A stretch of DNA of 64,000 nt, from contig JAJPHP010000080.1 of NCBI GenBank assembly GCA_021325255.1, positions 88,727 through 152,726 on the forward strand, read 5' to 3'. Below are positions 15,153-23,651 of the stretch, one piece after another. The notes under the pieces were generated by a model that saw only the letters and a program-made list of their open reading frames with translations, ran no database searches and was not told the DNA's origin. Within the stretch, counting starts at the first letter, position 1. Each line of letters opens with the position of its first letter. The stretch comes from Nitrososphaerota archaeon. GTDB taxonomy: Archaea > Thermoproteota > Nitrososphaeria > Nitrososphaerales > CADDZS01. The position numbers and the translations under genes are program-made.

Positions 15153-16094
15153 TCAGAATGATTGGGTAGATACGTAATCCTCGTTGGTGAGGGCGTTGAA
15201 CTCGATGACCCTCTGGTCTCCTCCCTTTGATCCAGCGATGAACCGATAGCAGGGCACATAAATGAGTTCGATCTTGCTCGCGACGGCCACCTGCTCAATT
15301 ATCCTGTGAGGACGGATTTCGGGCTGTTTTACTATCGCACCCTTCAGCCTTGAGATCAGGTCCTCCTTTGAAAAGTGGATGCTCAACCCCTTGCTCACAA
15401 CGTCAGACGTTGCTTCGTCAAAACGTGTCACGCTTCGCAGCGCCTTGAGAGTCTTCTGATCCTCCTTCCCAAGGTGCGCGTTGAAGCACACCTCTGACTT
15501 TACGGCGTACGAAGCAATTTCCTCGGCCTCGATAGTAAGCTGGACCTTGTGACTCACTTCCTTATCCTTGCTTCGAAGTGCCACGCGAATTCCGGAACTG
15601 AATCCCTTCTGCAATCCTGCCCTGATATTCCCCTGGAATGGCGTGAGTGGGACTGGACCTATGCCGGTAGGGATTGCGCTCGAGGAAGCAATCTCCGAAA
15701 CGACATCACTGATCCGCCTGCGCTCCGTCGCAATCTGCTGCGATTCGCCGTTTATCATGACCTCCTCCACATCGTTCGCGATTCCCGCCGAGTACACTGA
15801 CCTTCTTAGGTACCTGCACGCATAGCTTCCAACAGCACGCCAGAATGGAATGTAGAAGAGATCCTTCTCGTAGACCTCAATCTGGTCTGGGTCGGGCTCG
15901 CCTACCTTCAGGAATCCTAATCGGACGCGGGAAAAGTACTTTGTAACGCGAAACCTGACCTCTTCAAGACTCTTTCTGTCGAGAAATGAGTTGGCAGGAA
16001 CTTGTAGGGTTGTCTCCTTGACTTCAGTCTTGTCCTGTAGCTCGGCGTCCGGCCCGATGACTGACCAGCCGTTGACGGGCGTCACTGTTGTCAA
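15153..16094 (-). CDS. Conserved-looking protein of unknown function
   Basis: 313 residues, soluble, no membrane helix. It starts with TTG (16094, MTTVTPVNGWSVIG). It has a central region DLFYIPFWRAVGSYACRYLRR and a C-terminal EVAVASKIELIYVPCYRF-like pattern in which aromatic residues precede a YxP motif twice (LFYIPFWR and LIYVPCYR). The repeated 'hydrophobic-Y-[IV]-P-aromatic' motif suggests two related half-domains. I do not recognise the family. It stands alone between an MFS gene and a decayed stretch. Confidence 0.65.
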   Translation of the reverse strand: MTTVTPVNGWSVIGPDAELQDKTEVKETTLQVPANSFLDRKSLEEVRFRVTKYFSRVRLGFLKVGEPDPDQIEVYEKDLFYIPFWRAVGSYACRYLRRSVYSAGIANDVEEVMINGESQQIATERRRISDVVSEIASSSAIPTGIGPVPLTPFQGNIRAGLQKGFSSGIRVALRSKDKEVSHKVQLTIEAEEIASYAVKSEVCFNAHLGKEDQKTLKALRSVTRFDEATSDVVSKGLSIHFSKEDLISRLKGAIVKQPEIRPHRIIEQVAVASKIELIYVPCYRFIAGSKGGDQRVIEFNALTNEDYVSTQSF

Positions 16095-16412
16095 TGCTTT
16101 GAATAGCGCATGCTTGACTCGGTTTCTAATTAAGCGTGTGGAGATCGACAGATCAATTACGGCGGAACTTCAGGACTGCATTTGCTTTTAGGGCTGTAGA
16201 AGATAAGAGGGCATTCCTCTTCGTGATAAGATCTGAGCCTTTGCCTTTTCTATACTTCCTTGCTCCGCTTGCAAGAACAATATTTGCAGAGATACTAACA
16301 ACAGTACGCTTGAAATTCGGTTGTATACGTTTGATCCATCTCCCACTTCCTCCGCGTCATTTTTGAAAAATTCTGGCGCTCGCCGAGTGTTTGTGAGCTG
16401 TGCCATCTTTCT

Positions 16413-16550
16413 TCAACTATCCTTGTATCGAATTGACACTGCGCTACCGCACTTCTTGCAAATCTTGAGATCACAGTCAGGTTTCCTGACGAAAACCACC
16501 TCCCTCTGTTCATTGCATATAGGACAGAATTTGGTTTCGGCTTGCTCCAA
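16413..16550 (-). CDS. Small zinc-ribbon protein
   Basis: A 45-codon frame starting TTG at 16550 (LEQAETKFCPICNEQREVV), with two Cys pairs: CPIC near the start and CKKC near the end (DCDLKICKKCGSAVSIRY). This spacing is typical of a single zinc ribbon. There is no ATG and an upstream stop sits 9 nt before the TTG. Function unknown; small ribbons like this often bind nucleic acid or act in transcription. About 290 bases between this gene and 16121 show no recognisable gene. Confidence 0.55.
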   Translation of the reverse strand: MEQAETKFCPICNEQREVVFVRKPDCDLKICKKCGSAVSIRYKDS

Positions 16551-16728
16551 GCTTTTTCACTTTCTACGGCAAAGTGTGTGATCCGTCAGAATTGGACTTT
16601 TCTTACTTATTCAGGCAATTTGCCATTATTCAGTTATTCGCAGATGGCGCAATAATTGTTGATTCTAATGGCGAATCAGGGATCTTATATGCAAGAGGCC
16701 CATGTGATAATTGGAGGCCTAGAAAGTC

Positions 16729-17058
16729 TTGGTACTTTGCAAGCATCTCGAAGTCGACAACTTTGGAGTATATTCTATCGCTGTCAGCGGAAAATTAGAG
16801 CATAATACTCTTCTAAGGTGCAGTTCCTGTGAAAAATACGTCACTCTAGATGGGCGGGAAATTGACGAAGATGCAATAGTTTCACGAAAGAGCATGTCGA
16901 GGAATAAGCTTCGCACAATAACCGCACAGTTGAATTCCATGACGTATCAGGAACTCGAAGACCTCGTCGCAAGGGAGACGGCGGGCAACGACACGAGCAA
17001 ATTGATGAACGAAATTGTTGCACTCGGCTTGAAGCAATACAAGTCGAAATACAACTAG
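16729..17058 (+). CDS. Hypothetical protein with a Cys pair
   Basis: 109 residues from TTG 16729. It holds one CSSC pair (about 31-34) in RCSSCEKYVTLDGREIDED, which could bind zinc together with Cys5/His6 near the start. The C-terminal half is helical (SMTYQELEDLVARET then LMNEIVALGLKQYKSKY). No family is recognised. The upstream 16574-16728 region may contain the true start or another short frame; I cannot decide from sequence. It lies 91 nt upstream of an acetyltransferase on the same strand. Confidence 0.5.
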   Translation: MVLCKHLEVDNFGVYSIAVSGKLEHNTLLRCSSCEKYVTLDGREIDEDAIVSRKSMSRNKLRTITAQLNSMTYQELEDLVARETAGNDTSKLMNEIVALGLKQYKSKYN

Positions 17059-17149
17059 CATTAGCACATGTCGTGTCTTAATTCCTCTATGTGAGCTGTT
17101 ATCCTTTTTTAGATGTTTTTCTGAATCCGAATTTTGCTAGAAAAACAAA

Positions 17150-17638
17150 TTGGAAAGGATAAAGATCAGGCGAGCAAGGAAGGAAGACTCTAAGGATTTT
17201 CTGAAACTCGTCGTTGAGCTCGCAAATTTTGAAAAGTTGGAGCCCCCTTCGCCTGCCGCGCGAAGGAGAATAACCCGCGACATCTTTGAAAAGAAGAGAC
17301 TCAACCTGGTACTTGCAGCGTCCAATGTGGCGGGAACAGTCGGGTACGCGCTTTACTTTTACACATACTCGTCATTTCTCGCGAGACCCACACTCTACTT
17401 GGAAGATCTCTACGTCTCAAAGGAGTTCAGAGGAAAGAAGATTGGGAGAGACCTTTTCACCTACTGCGTTAGGGAAGCAGCTAGAAACAGGTGCGGGAGA
17501 ATGGAGTGGGCTGTTCTCACCTGGAACAAGAAAGCTATCGATTTTTATGAGCGCAGGGGCGCGCGGAGGCTCGCGGAATGGTACTATTACCGACTTGATG
17601 GAAATGGCATCGAGCGCCTACTAGCCCGCGAGCGATGA
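17150..17638 (+). CDS. GNAT-family N-acetyltransferase
   Basis: 162 residues covering a complete GNAT fold. The acetyl-CoA loop is EFRGKKIGRDLF (about 91-102). It is preceded by LYLEDLYVSKEFRG and followed by NRCGRMEWAVLTWNKKAIDFYERRGA, a pattern close to the spermidine/diamine acetyltransferase (SAT1-like) branch, which has LEDLYV, a WxVLxWN motif and IxFYxxxGA. The acceptor could be a polyamine or other amine. Start is TTG 17150; the preceding region is AT-rich. It ends 8 nt before the stop of the convergent helicase gene. Confidence 0.85.
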   Translation: MERIKIRRARKEDSKDFLKLVVELANFEKLEPPSPAARRRITRDIFEKKRLNLVLAASNVAGTVGYALYFYTYSSFLARPTLYLEDLYVSKEFRGKKIGRDLFTYCVREAARNRCGRMEWAVLTWNKKAIDFYERRGARRLAEWYYYRLDGNGIERLLARER

Positions 17639-17646
17639 GGAATCCT

Positions 17647-19482
17647 TTAGGCTTCAGATTCCATTGCAACGATGTCAAAGAGTATCTTGCGATAGTTCAT
17701 CGTGATACTCCTCGCGTAAAAGCCCCCCTCGATCCTGAGGTTAGCGCGATTGCCTCCCACAAGACCAAATTCAGCCGCCTCATGCTTGTAGTACTTCTCA
17801 AACGTGAGGCAGTCGTCGAGGTAGGGGGCAAGTTTTTTTGGTTCGACGTTCGTGAGCACCTCCCGTTCGATTGAAGGTTCTCCTCTTTCGGCGAGGATGT
17901 CGTTGAGCGATTCTCTCGCCGCTTCGTAGTCCTTCCAAGCCTCGTCCACAAATCTGGGGAAGATACCGTTTGTCACGAGCGTGGAGATGAACCTGCCGTC
18001 GATGTCCTCAGAGTACTTTTTGAGGAGCGTCGCCTTGATGTTGAGCTCGTTTGTCTTGTCAAACCCGTAGAGGAACTCGAGCGCGACGCCCTCCATCTCC
18101 GATTTGTACGAGTGGTTCAGCGAGTCTCCAAAAGCACCGCAGGCGAGGAAGAACCTAGCCGCCTCAAAATCACTTCTCAATACGGCCTCCGAAATCACAT
18201 GGGCGTAATCCGGCTCGTAGGGTATCTCACTCATCAGGAGCCCCTTGTCAGTTATACTATGGGTACCCCTTTCAATTGCCCCAACATCGTACATCCAGTT
18301 CTCGGCGAACTGTAGGTCGTTCATGTTTAACTTCGACATGAACTCCAGTTCCGAAAGTTTCAGCCCGTACTTTGACATGAGCAGCACCAAGTCGAACGGT
18401 GTCTCGCGCTCCAGCGACTTTCTGACGCTCTTGGGAGAAATCATCTTCGGTACAGGTACATCGGAGAGGAGGACCGCGCGACCGGGTTTGAACCTCCCGA
18501 CCCGCCCCATCATCTGAAGGAGGGAATTGTTGTCGATTGTCCTGTATTCCAGGCTCTTCTGCCCTAACTTCTCCTTCCCGTCGATCTCTTCGTTAAAGAT
18601 CAGGACGTTGTCCACGTAGATGTTCACGGAGGAGGCTATCACGTTGGTTGCGAAAACCTTCAGGTTCTTGTCGATCTCTGCTCTTTCTTGAATTTTGTTT
18701 ATCTCTGAGCCCTCGAGCCCTCCGTGGATGTAGACACCGCCGTAAGAGCGGGCGTACTTTTCGACGAGCCTTCTCGTCGGGAGGAAGACAAGCCACGACT
18801 CGTTCTGCGGCTGAGAGTAGAGGTATAGCGGTAGACGGTCGAACATCTCGTCGAGGTCCTTTGCCATCTCAAGCTCTATCGAGACGGGAAACCTTCTGCC
18901 CGAAATGGTGTACTGGTTCTTTATCCCGAGGAATTCGAGGAACTCCTCTGGATCGAGCGTTGCGCTCATCACTCTGAGGAGGTTGCCCTCTACCATCTGC
19001 CTTCTTGCAAGAGACATGCAGAGTTCTAGCTGCGAAGTGAGCTGGTGGCTCTCATCGAAGTAGATCGAAGAATTTCTCAGGGACCTCTCGGCAAGCATGC
19101 GAAGCAAAACACCGTCGGTTACAATACGTATCGTGCCTCGCTCGGCGTTGATCTTCGTGTCCTTTGTGATTACCGCGAGGTCGTCCCTGACCTCTGGATA
19201 GAGAGTGCAAAGAGAGTAGTATAGCGCGCTGCACGACGCTCTCGAGGGCTCCCTGATGACTATCATCCTCTGCTTGCCGTGAAGCATGTACTCGTGTATC
19301 GGAGTCACGGTGCTTTTGCCGGTTCCGACATCGCCGAGGATGAGAAAGTGGTCATCAAAGTCGATGGAGTCGAGGATGGCAAAAATTGGAAGCTTTGCCT
19401 CTGCGGGCTCTGCTCCCTTGACCGAAGGACTTGCCTTCTCCATTTTGGATTCACTCATTGCTCCTCGAGAAAAATTTGGCAT
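17647..19482 (-). CDS. DEAH-like superfamily 2 helicase
   Basis: 611 residues. Visible motifs are Walker A GDVGTGKST (50-58), motif II DESH (143-146), motif III SAT (173-175) and motif VI QMMGRVGRFKPG (about 335-346). The order resembles the DEAH/NS3-like helicases but with DESH in motif II. The C-terminal half (about 370-611) is helical with no recognised domain. Such proteins unwind RNA or DNA using NTP. The genes on either side give no hint of its pathway. ATG 19482 is used; ATG 19458 is an alternative start nearby. Confidence 0.8.
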   Translation of the reverse strand: MPNFSRGAMSESKMEKASPSVKGAEPAEAKLPIFAILDSIDFDDHFLILGDVGTGKSTVTPIHEYMLHGKQRMIVIREPSRASCSALYYSLCTLYPEVRDDLAVITKDTKINAERGTIRIVTDGVLLRMLAERSLRNSSIYFDESHQLTSQLELCMSLARRQMVEGNLLRVMSATLDPEEFLEFLGIKNQYTISGRRFPVSIELEMAKDLDEMFDRLPLYLYSQPQNESWLVFLPTRRLVEKYARSYGGVYIHGGLEGSEINKIQERAEIDKNLKVFATNVIASSVNIYVDNVLIFNEEIDGKEKLGQKSLEYRTIDNNSLLQMMGRVGRFKPGRAVLLSDVPVPKMISPKSVRKSLERETPFDLVLLMSKYGLKLSELEFMSKLNMNDLQFAENWMYDVGAIERGTHSITDKGLLMSEIPYEPDYAHVISEAVLRSDFEAARFFLACGAFGDSLNHSYKSEMEGVALEFLYGFDKTNELNIKATLLKKYSEDIDGRFISTLVTNGIFPRFVDEAWKDYEAARESLNDILAERGEPSIEREVLTNVEPKKLAPYLDDCLTFEKYYKHEAAEFGLVGGNRANLRIEGGFYARSITMNYRKILFDIVAMESEA

Positions 19483-19693
19483 GTGTGCAAGTGTCTAACA
19501 ATGGCCGAAGCGCGTTGCCTATTGCGTTTCGAATTCAAGATTGGCCCCTCATCGGAAATAAACGCTCCTGTCAGGCATTCGGGTTATCGCTGTGGAATAC
19601 ACCGGGACTTTTTCCAAGGACTTGTCCTTAGTAATTGGAGCCTTTCTCCATTTTCCTTAACTATGTGGGAAAAGTCCACAGTCGATCCTGCAT

Positions 19694-20389
19694 TTGCAGA
19701 AAACAATTACCTGTGTCTTGGGCAACCAGACCTACGAAACCATGGAAATCAAAGGCAAGAGGTTACTCGTAATTCACGGCGAGGCCGCGGGTACTTCATT
19801 TGCCATAATTCCCGGATGGTATTCAGGGAACGAAAGATACGACAAAGGGCAACTCGCCGCAATCGACGTACAGCTCATTGATCCCGTCGAGCAGATGAAC
19901 ATAGAAAGGGAAGTAAGGTCCCGACTCTCCTCCGTAGGAAAGGGAGAGCCACGCATATCATTCTGGGGCTCCAGGGGAATCGAGGAACTTGAAAAGCCCG
20001 AAAAGGAATCTTCCTCAACTATTCTCGTGGTCGACGACGACCCGACCATACGCGACATCATCAAAAAGTATCTCGAGAAGGAGGGATTTAATGTAAAGAC
20101 CGCCGCGAGCTCAAAGGAGGCGGAGAATCTTCTGAGGTCGAGCAAGCTCCCCGACCTGATGCTTCTTGACATCATGATGCCCGGAGGAACGGGATGGCAA
20201 CTGCTTAAGGAACTCGAGAAAGATCCGACAATCAATCATCTTCCAGTCGTTGCAATCAGCGGTCTTGAAAGGCCAGCTGAACGCGGCGAAGAGTACGACT
20301 CGAAGATGCTCTACGATTACTTGGTCAAACCGTTCTCTCTTGCTGAGCTTTCAAGAGTCGTGAGGAAGTTCAAGACGCCTCAGGAATGA
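19694..20389 (+). CDS. Response regulator with a novel N-terminal domain
   Basis: 231 residues. Residues about 108-228 form a receiver domain: acidic pocket DDD (114-116), phospho-acceptor Asp159 in LMLLDIMMPGG, Ser189 in VAISG and Lys212 in LVKPFS. The first 105 residues (LLVIHGEAAGTSFAIIPGWYSG) are beta-rich and not recognised. There is no DNA-binding output domain, so the protein may signal through protein contacts or through the N-terminal domain. Start TTG 19694; ATG 19742 (METMEIKG region) is an alternative. No histidine kinase is adjacent. Confidence 0.8.
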   Translation: MQKTITCVLGNQTYETMEIKGKRLLVIHGEAAGTSFAIIPGWYSGNERYDKGQLAAIDVQLIDPVEQMNIEREVRSRLSSVGKGEPRISFWGSRGIEELEKPEKESSSTILVVDDDPTIRDIIKKYLEKEGFNVKTAASSKEAENLLRSSKLPDLMLLDIMMPGGTGWQLLKELEKDPTINHLPVVAISGLERPAERGEEYDSKMLYDYLVKPFSLAELSRVVRKFKTPQE

Positions 20390-21050
20390 AGAAGAGAAAA
20401 AATTTGAAGACATGGGAGCGCATCCCAATCCAGCTACGTTTGGCGTAACTGTGTGTAGATTCCTTCTCCCCTTGTCTTTCCTTTCTTCTTCTTTGTTTTC
20501 GCTTTCGAATGCAGTTTGAATTTTTCTTCTCTACTGCTTGTTTCGTAAAGCGTGCCCACTAGTGGGCAATCAGGTGGGCTCCCCAGTAAGTCGAAGCTAC
20601 CATGAGCTCGACCCTGTGCCCACTTTCGTATTCGTGTTCGTCAGCCTCTCCCTTCGTTTCGAAAGCGAGCTGACAGTTTCTGCATTGATACCTCATTCGG
20701 GTCTAGTCCAAAGATCTGATGTAAAAATCCTATTTACGCATTATTCATAGGGCATCCTTAGAGATCCGTGACAAAGTCTTGGCAAATTTCACGCGTTGAG
20801 AAAGCAACAGCTGCTCTGAGTACGGACCCCAAAACCTGATCTGCGCTCTCTCGTTGTTGAGAAGGTTTGTGATGAATACCACTGATTCTCGTTCTCAAGA
20901 TCTTTTGTGCGCAAGAATGCAGAAACAGACAGCATTGAGACGATCCTATTGCCCGAGGGAATTAGCAAAGCGCGCTCTCTCACACTCACGCGATGTTGCG
21001 ATACGCTTAACTAGTTTGCAGAAGCTCGAAGTCTTTTACTGAACTATATC
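20390..21050. other. Gene-free 660-bp interval
   Basis: No convincing coding frame on either strand. It contains a perfect 16-bp palindrome TGCCCACTAGTGGGCA (20553-20568), and a weak TATA-like element (GCTTAACTAG, about 21005-21014) before the TRAM gene. The interval is long enough to hold an RNA gene, but I see no tRNA or other known RNA signature. Confidence 0.5.
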
Positions 21051-21449
21051 ATGAGTTACGGAAGAGACCGCGATAATCGCGGATACGTAGGTAACAGGGG
21101 TGGATTCGGTGGAGGAAGACCTCCAATGGGTCCAAAGCCTGTAGAAGTAGGTAAGGAATACGACGTAGAAGTCACTGAACTTTCAAGACGGGGCGACGGA
21201 GTCGCAAAGGTCCAAGGTTTCGTGATCTTCGTTCAAGGAGCGAAAGTCGGACAGAAGGTCAAAATCAAGGTTGATCGTGTGGGTCCAAGGTTCGCGAGCG
21301 CATCAGTAGTCGGCCCAGGTGGCGCATCTTCGGGTGCTCAAACAGAATCTTCAGCGTCTGCATCTTCTGAGGAAAGCTCAGAGGGAAGCGGCAGCGCCGA
21401 ATCAATGACTGAATCAGTCGGCGATTCATCTTCTGACGAAAACGCATAA
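21051..21449 (+). CDS. TRAM-domain RNA-binding protein
   Basis: 132 residues. A Gly/Arg-rich N-terminus (about 1-30, RDNRGYVGNRGGFGGGRPP) is followed by a single TRAM domain (about 31-90): VGKEYDVEVTELSRRGDGVAKVQGFVIFVQGAKVGQKVKIKVDRV. The C-terminus (about 95-132) is Ser/Glu-rich and acidic. Stand-alone archaeal TRAM proteins bind RNA and have been described as cold-shock-like RNA chaperones. The RGG-like head plus acidic tail is an unusual pairing that could support RNA binding and autoinhibition. ATG 21051 is clear. Confidence 0.9.
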   Translation: MSYGRDRDNRGYVGNRGGFGGGRPPMGPKPVEVGKEYDVEVTELSRRGDGVAKVQGFVIFVQGAKVGQKVKIKVDRVGPRFASASVVGPGGASSGAQTESSASASSEESSEGSGSAESMTESVGDSSSDENA

Positions 21450-21834
21450 GAAGACGAATCAACTGATTCTCAAAGACTCGTGCGTTTTTCCTGCACACGC
21501 TTCGAAAAATTCCACGGTCTAGTAATTCATATGCGAAAGCAGAAAAACCTTGGATTACTAGATTTCTTTTTTATTCTCAACTTAGCTAGTGTATGTGCTT
21601 CCTAGCTTATCCCCAGCTCCTCTTTTCCGCGGATTTAGCTTTCGTCATTCTTTACTATTGTGCCTCCGGTGCGGATTGCTCGTCGAACCAGCCCCGATTT
21701 TTCTTTCCCTTCTTTGAACTTTTGTAGGTTAACTCTCTATTGGCCAGTCTAGAGCATGTTCGCTTCTAGGCTTATGAGTACCGCATTGGCAAGAAGAGGA
21801 CACAAAGCAAATCGAAGAGCGAAAAGAAAACAAC
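21450..21834. other. Interval after the TRAM gene with a T-run
   Basis: No gene recognised. A T6 run (21567-21572, within gatttcttttttatt) lies about 120 nt past the TRAM stop codon and is the best terminator candidate, as archaeal RNA polymerase stops at T-tracts. Confidence 0.4.
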
Positions 21835-22008
21835 ATGGGTCTAGTCAACCTCGCAATAGTGATCATCATACTGATCATCATACTCGCATTCCTTGGGTTT
21901 GGCGGAGCGGCCGCAGCACTTGGAAGCTTGCTATATCTTGTGATAGTCATCATAATAGTCCTCTTCCTCGTTAGCCTCTTCGCGGGACGAGGATGGTATG
22001 GGCTATAG
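21835..22008 (+). CDS. DUF1328/UPF0391-like small membrane protein
   Basis: 57 residues from ATG 21835: MGLVNLAIVIIILIIILAFL, then GFGGAAAALGSLLYLVIVI and IIVLFLVSLFAGRGWYGL. Two hydrophobic helices are separated by the GFGG-A-rich turn. The pattern LAFLGFGG...LFLVSLFAG matches the UPF0391 family (bacterial YtjA and relatives), whose function is unknown but which is linked to stress and envelope in bacteria. No close neighbour on the same strand. The family call rests on the motif and length. Confidence 0.75.
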   Translation: MGLVNLAIVIIILIIILAFLGFGGAAAALGSLLYLVIVIIIVLFLVSLFAGRGWYGL

Positions 22009-22196
22009 CGCACTCGAAGGAAATTAGCAAACCTTCAATTAAACAGAGATCACGAGGGGCGGCGCCCAACAGAGAGCCCCCATCTCAAATGAGGCACTCC
22101 CTGCTGAACATGGTGAAGATGCAGGCGTGCCACAGTTTTTCTTTCTTATGTCTTCGCGATATCCCGGATTGACATATTGATTATGTCTAGTCATCA

Positions 22197-23120
22197 CTAC
22201 CGAGTTATCTTTGAGATTAACTCCGACATCGCAGCCGTAGCGGATTTTCGCTGTTCCGACTGCTGCAATATCTGAGCCCTCTGAATACCGAGGTCGCTCA
22301 TTCTGATGCGCAGAGACTCTAGCCGTTCGGCGTCTTGTTGATGTTTTCTCCCATCGGAACCCTGCGAAGAGCGGATCTTCGAATTTCGCTCTTCCTGCAG
22401 AGTGTGAATCTCGCCTTCCAGCTTCAAGCGTTTGGATTGGAGTTCATTTATCCTGCGCGTTACGGATTCAACCGAGTTTGGATCTGAAACCTTCGACGAG
22501 AACAGCCTTTTGAATAATGAAGTCGAGGAATCAGCATCGGATCTCTTCTTGGCGCCCCTCTTTCTCTCCTCGAGCGCTGCCTTCTCCGCTTCGATTTGCC
22601 TCTCGTTCTCGTGGTACTGCTTCTTGAGAGAGTCGATCTTTGAGCCGAGCTCCCCGATCTGCGCATCGCGTTGCTGCTTTCCCAATAGATCCGCTTGGAC
22701 TATATCATTGCTGATAGTCTCTATATCGTTGCGCAACTGGTCTATCTCTCGATTAATTTCTGAGGTATCGACCGGCTTCGCCAGAGACGCGTTAAGCTCG
22801 AGCCTCTTTTCGAAATACTCCTTGGTGAGATTGTGAGGGCCTGCTTTTGTCTCGAAATCATCTAGGAGGAGGTTGAAATTCTTGATCCAGTTATGCATCG
22901 TGTATCCGCCAGGCTCGGACGAAAAGACCTGCTGCCCTAATTTTTCAAGCGAGATTACTGTCCTGCTCTTTAGTTGATCAAAGTCTAGTTGCTGTTCTTC
23001 GACGTACTTTATCTTGTGCCTGTGGAATTCCTGTTTCTTCTTACGCTCCTTCCTCTGAGCGCCTCCCTTCCCGCCAAAGGACGAAGAGGAGTTTCTCCCC
23101 GAACCACTTCCGAAACTCAA
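22197..23120 (-). CDS. Coiled-coil protein, hypothetical
   Basis: 307 residues. A Gly/Ser-rich then Lys/Arg-rich N-terminus (about 1-33, SGSGRNSSSSFGGKGG then RKERKKKQEF) precedes a globular part (about 35-105) and a long coiled coil from about 115 to the end, with heptad-like runs such as IDQLRNDIETISNDI and INELQSKRLKLEGEIHTLQEE. No catalytic motif is seen. It may be a structural or scaffolding protein, or a nucleic-acid-associated factor given the basic head. ATG 23120 is the start. Confidence 0.7.
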   Translation of the reverse strand: MSFGSGSGRNSSSSFGGKGGAQRKERKKKQEFHRHKIKYVEEQQLDFDQLKSRTVISLEKLGQQVFSSEPGGYTMHNWIKNFNLLLDDFETKAGPHNLTKEYFEKRLELNASLAKPVDTSEINREIDQLRNDIETISNDIVQADLLGKQQRDAQIGELGSKIDSLKKQYHENERQIEAEKAALEERKRGAKKRSDADSSTSLFKRLFSSKVSDPNSVESVTRRINELQSKRLKLEGEIHTLQEERNSKIRSSQGSDGRKHQQDAERLESLRIRMSDLGIQRAQILQQSEQRKSATAAMSELISKITR

Positions 23121-23430
23121 TGTGACGGTTGCACCTTCCCTTTTCTCGATTCTTGCAGGTTCCCGTTGTTCCGCTTGCTAACTCTCAAAACTCTTCGAAA
23201 ACATGATTTAAGAGTTGCAAAATCAGCAAGCACAATCAGCGAATTCTCTAGAAACGGGAATCCAATGGTTGGGCTTCTAAGGGGCCAAACGCGGGAACAA
23301 TCTGTGGGCGCCCGCAAGACCAGAATTGAATCTTCAAGGACTTGAGAGAGGGAACGGGATTGACGAGAGTAATTCCTCTTAGATTCTCAGGCGGAATCGA
23401 AGCATCGAATTATCACAGCTCCCTGTTAGC
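23121..23430. other. Interval upstream of the ilv promoter
   Basis: About 310 bases with no recognisable gene on either strand. It separates the minus-strand coiled-coil gene from the plus-strand ilv operon, so it presumably holds the promoters of both. Confidence 0.4.
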
Positions 23431-23434
23431 TATT

Positions 23435-23443
23435 CTTAAATAA
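23435..23443 (+). promoter_or_regulatory. TATA box of the ilv leader/operon
   Basis: CTTAAATAA centred near 23439. The usual archaeal spacing of about 26 nt puts the transcription start near 23465, only about 10 nt before the ATG of the 35-codon leader ORF. The transcript would therefore begin almost at the leader start codon, and that codon is not preceded by a Shine-Dalgarno sequence. Confidence 0.5.
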
Positions 23444-23474
23444 TTACAAGTCGGCAGGTTAGTTTCACCAAGAA

Positions 23475-23582
23475 ATGCCCGGCAAGCAATCTGGAGTCGT
23501 TTCACTGGCAACCTCTGGACTCGTCACCTACGTTGACGTGTCTTTGAGCTTCTTGTTCAGCTTGCCGCTTACTGTGGCATAG
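23475..23582 (+). CDS. Candidate Leu/Val-rich leader peptide upstream of ilvB
   Basis: A 35-codon ORF, MPGKQSGVVSLATSGLVTYV then DVSLSFLFSLPLTVA, ending TAG at 23580-23582. Leu (6) and Val (6) make up 12 of 35 residues, concentrated in VVSLATSGLV and SLSFLFSLPL, and there is no Ile. It starts near the predicted transcript 5' end and stops 1 nt before a strong hairpin, 70 nt ahead of ilvB, the gene for the first common step of valine and leucine synthesis. This matches the layout of amino-acid attenuators in bacteria. Translation is not proven, and an ORF this short can occur by chance. Confidence 0.45.
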   Translation: MPGKQSGVVSLATSGLVTYVDVSLSFLFSLPLTVA

Positions 23583-23583
23583 G

Positions 23584-23626
23584 CCCCAGCTTTTTTCCAT
23601 ACAAACACGGAAAAAACAGGCTGGGG
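23584..23626 (+). promoter_or_regulatory. Hairpin between the leader ORF and ilvB
   Basis: CCCCAGC (23584-23590) pairs with GCTGGGG (23620-23626), and TTTTTTCC (23591-23598) pairs with GGAAAAAA (23609-23616), leaving a cag bulge and a 10-nt loop. That gives 15 base pairs. The T6 run in the left arm is itself a possible archaeal termination tract. It starts 1 nt after the leader stop codon, so a terminating ribosome would cover its base. Ribosome position could therefore decide whether it forms. Confidence 0.6.
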
Positions 23627-23651
23627 GAAGGGAAATTTGTAGTGTGGGGTA

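Noticed and set aside
21756..21974. 72-codon frame overlapping the DUF1328 gene
   Set aside because: The other frame (21835-22008) has clear DUF1328 motifs; this one is Arg-rich and out of frame.
23584..23626. Hairpin before ilvB as a simple intrinsic terminator
   Set aside because: The T-run is inside the left arm rather than after the stem, and archaeal termination does not rely on hairpins; a regulatory role fits better.
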